The notes beneath the pieces were generated by a model, which was not told where the DNA came from, ran no database searches, and saw only the letters and a list, made by a program, of their open reading frames with translations. The position numbers were made by a program, and so were the translations under genes. Positions 62,266-64,000 of a DNA stretch of 64,000 bases are shown piece after piece; within the stretch, counting starts at the first letter, position 1; the number at the start of each line of letters is the position of its first letter. The DNA comes from Campylobacter corcagiensis (GTDB lineage: Bacteria > Campylobacterota > Campylobacteria > Campylobacterales > Campylobacteraceae), in NCBI RefSeq assembly GCF_013201645.1, contig NZ_CP053842.1:1302001-1366000 (forward strand), written 5' to 3'.

Positions 62266-62745
62266 TTAGTATGAAACTCTAAATTCGCTTCTTCTATTTT
62301 GAGCATCGCAAGATTTTGATCTTTCAGTACATACTGGATTGCTCTCACCAAAGCTTACAACATCAATTCTTGATGGATTAACGCCTTCAAATACTAAAGC
62401 ATCTTTAGCTGCTTTAGCTCTTTTTAAACCAAGAGCGTAGTTATACTCATCTGTACCCCACTCATCACAGTTACCCTCAACTTTAATCTTAAGAGCTTGT
62501 GCACCAGCTTGATTAAATAGTGCTGCGTTATTGTTTGCCGCTACTTTACCTTGAGCATCTACATTATATTTATCAAATGCAAAATATACATTCTGAACTT
62601 GACCTTGAATTTGATTAGCAAGTGCTGCAAGTCTTTCTGCATCTGTCATCACCACACCAGTTTGTGCAACTTCTGGCTCTTTTTTGCTACAACCAGCAAT
62701 CATAAGAGCAACTACTGCAACTGAAGTTAAAACTAACTTTTTCAT
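62266..62745 (-). CDS. pal: Peptidoglycan-associated lipoprotein Pal (Omp18)
   Basis: 159 residues. Lipobox ALMIAGC at the end of the signal peptide, then an OmpA-like domain (VEGNCDEWGTDEYNYALGLK with the peptidoglycan-binding Asp and Arg). It anchors the outer membrane to the wall. Confidence 0.95.
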   Translation of the reverse strand: MKKLVLTSVAVVALMIAGCSKKEPEVAQTGVVMTDAERLAALANQIQGQVQNVYFAFDKYNVDAQGKVAANNNAALFNQAGAQALKIKVEGNCDEWGTDEYNYALGLKRAKAAKDALVFEGVNPSRIDVVSFGESNPVCTERSKSCDAQNRRSEFRVSY

Positions 62746-62811
62746 ATCTCCACCTTTATAAAATAAGATTACTCACAATTATATCATAAATTTTAAATAA
62801 TTACCACAAAA

Positions 62812-64000
62812 TTACCAATCTATTGATTGAATTCTACCAACATTTAATGGAAACTGAAAACTTTTGTTCTCATTTACTCTAATTATACCAACAGCACTTT
62901 TGTATCCTGAGTCTTTGATATACATCACACTTCCACCATCGCTTGAAAATCTTGGAAATAAGTTTTTTCCATCAGCTGTTAATTGTCTTATATAATTAGT
63001 CTGAGTCGAGATAAGATATAGGTTAAATGATCTATCTGGCTCACGACTAGAATAAACTATATAGTTGCCATTTGTACTAATTGAGTTATTATTTCTTCCA
63101 TGATATACCATTTGCTCAACTGAGCCACCATTTATATCCGTAGCAAAAACATTTGGATATCCAAGTCTATCACTTACAAAAACAACCCTACTATCGCCAT
63201 CAACAAAATTTCCACTAACATCAATACCTGGATAGTTTGTTATACGCTTTTTACTTCCGTTTCTTAAATCATATATAAATATATCAGCTTGCTCATCTGG
63301 AGCATCCGTTATAAGAAGTTTTGAACCATCACTACTAACATCAGAAGCTACAAGCATACCACTACCTTTATAAATTTTAGTTTTAGAACCACTTGCTAAA
63401 TCATATCTATAAATTGTTGGGTTTGATCTGTTTTCATAATATGTGTAATAAAATGCACTTTGAGATGCATTTGCCCATTTTGGAAATACATTTAAGCCAT
63501 CACTTAATAGCCTTTTTGTGTAAGTTAAAGTGTAATCGCCTACATATATATCGCTATCTCTTGCACTTGTATAAACTGAGTAAACTATCATACCATTCAT
63601 CCAGTCAACATCAGAATATCCTATATTTTTAACTATAGTAGATACTGCTTTGTGTGCTAAAAATGGAAATCTCTCACCACTTTCGCTAAAACTGCCTTCA
63701 TATAAGGTATTTGAGTTTTCAACTACTTTAACCTTTAAATTTAAACTCGAACTTTTATCACCTGTTAGTTCATATTTTACTACTAAACCGCCACTAAGAG
63801 CTGGGTTATTAAATGCATTTTGAAAATAAGCATTTTCAACCTCAAAAGTAGCACCAACTTTTAAATCTCCTGCCATTAGTTTAAAAAACTGATTTTGGAA
63901 ATTTGAGTCGGCTAAATTTGAACCATCCTCAACTGAAATTTTAGGCAGTGCCACACCTTGGTTAACAATTGTTGTAGTAGCATCATTTGCAAAAAGTGCT
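62812..64000 (-). CDS. tolB: Tol-Pal system protein TolB, N-terminus outside window
   Basis: The frame is open through position 64000, where the signal peptide end (ALFANDATTTIVNQG) is visible; an in-frame GTG at 63954 is not the real start. The C-terminal beta-propeller shows WD-like blades (SKLLITDAPDEQADIFIYDL; SRVVFVSDRLGYPNVFATDI). TolB binds Pal in the periplasm. Only the first few signal residues are missing. Confidence 0.92.
   Translation of the reverse strand, partial: ALFANDATTTIVNQGVALPKISVEDGSNLADSNFQNQFFKLMAGDLKVGATFEVENAYFQNAFNNPALSGGLVVKYELTGDKSSSLNLKVKVVENSNTLYEGSFSESGERFPFLAHKAVSTIVKNIGYSDVDWMNGMIVYSVYTSARDSDIYVGDYTLTYTKRLLSDGLNVFPKWANASQSAFYYTYYENRSNPTIYRYDLASGSKTKIYKGSGMLVASDVSSDGSKLLITDAPDEQADIFIYDLRNGSKKRITNYPGIDVSGNFVDGDSRVVFVSDRLGYPNVFATDINGGSVEQMVYHGRNNNSISTNGNYIVYSSREPDRSFNLYLISTQTNYIRQLTADGKNLFPRFSSDGGSVMYIKDSGYKSAVGIIRVNENKSFQFPLNVGRIQSIDW

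Noticed and set aside
1-64000. CRISPR arrays or Cas genes
   Set aside because: No repeat-spacer pattern was seen. The 11-bp arrays have no spacers.

Overview
The window is AT-rich bacterial DNA that fits a Campylobacter chromosome of the non-jejuni type (C. fetus / hyointestinalis / lanienae-like; the species is not settled). The right third (about 41.0-64.0 kb) is ordinary core genome. The order tolB-pal-cpoB-slyD-fabD-mtnN and the block dus-membrane protein-dksA-rlmH-accD match what I know of the Campylobacter genus.

Positions 1 to about 34.3 kb are a conjugative element with plasmid-like parts. From the left it has: the end of a HEN-type relaxase gene with a MobC-like partner and a small HTH protein; a Rep_3-type replication initiator; a parA operon ending in a ribbon-helix-helix-like protein; and a long minus-strand operon. 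That operon runs virB2-virB3-virB4-virB7-virB8-virB9-virB10-(small gene)-virB11-mobC-virD4, several small genes, an ArdC-like gene, virB6, a type IA topoisomerase, an orphan EcoRI-type adenine methyltransferase and small membrane proteins. A second relaxase gene (HxH, MOBP-like) points the other way, with a recognisable oriT in front of it. It is followed by a HepT/MntA toxin-antitoxin pair, a lipoprotein and a second minus-strand operon (two coiled-coil proteins, virB5, ssb, trbM, a hypothetical gene and a Toprim primase). A tyrosine integrase closes this part.

Three non-coding features tie the element together. (1) A 506-bp block upstream of parA is repeated base for base 21,099 bp away. 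Each copy holds two arrays of roughly 11-bp units spaced 11/11/12 bp, the layout of a plasmid centromere. (2) A 14-bp motif, TTACAAAATGTTCC, occurs six times (one copy with a single mismatch), only in intergenic regions: those flanking the par, T4SS, relaxase and integrase transcription units and, within the second repeat copy, upstream of the lipoprotein gene. It is a candidate element-wide operator. (3) A nic-like TATCCTGCC with a nearby inverted repeat precedes the relaxase start.

From 34.3 to 40.9 kb lies a degraded accessory zone: an ankyrin-repeat lipoprotein, a HlyD-type fusion protein and a TolC-type outer membrane protein with a tiny cationic ORF tiled exactly between them, a possible 28-residue tail of an RTX-like cargo, and a wrecked IS1595-family transposase. 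The zone ends at the 3' end of tRNA-Asn (40944-41018, minus strand), which is the likely island boundary.

Core genes on the right cover pyrimidine synthesis (pyrB, pyrC), haem (hemE), amino acids (asd, a DapF-fold protein), DNA topology (gyrA), fatty acids (accD, fabD), RNA modification (dus, rlmH, ttcA), repair (recO) and the Tol-Pal system. GyrA has Ile, encoded by ATA, at the position of the Thr86Ile quinolone-resistance change.
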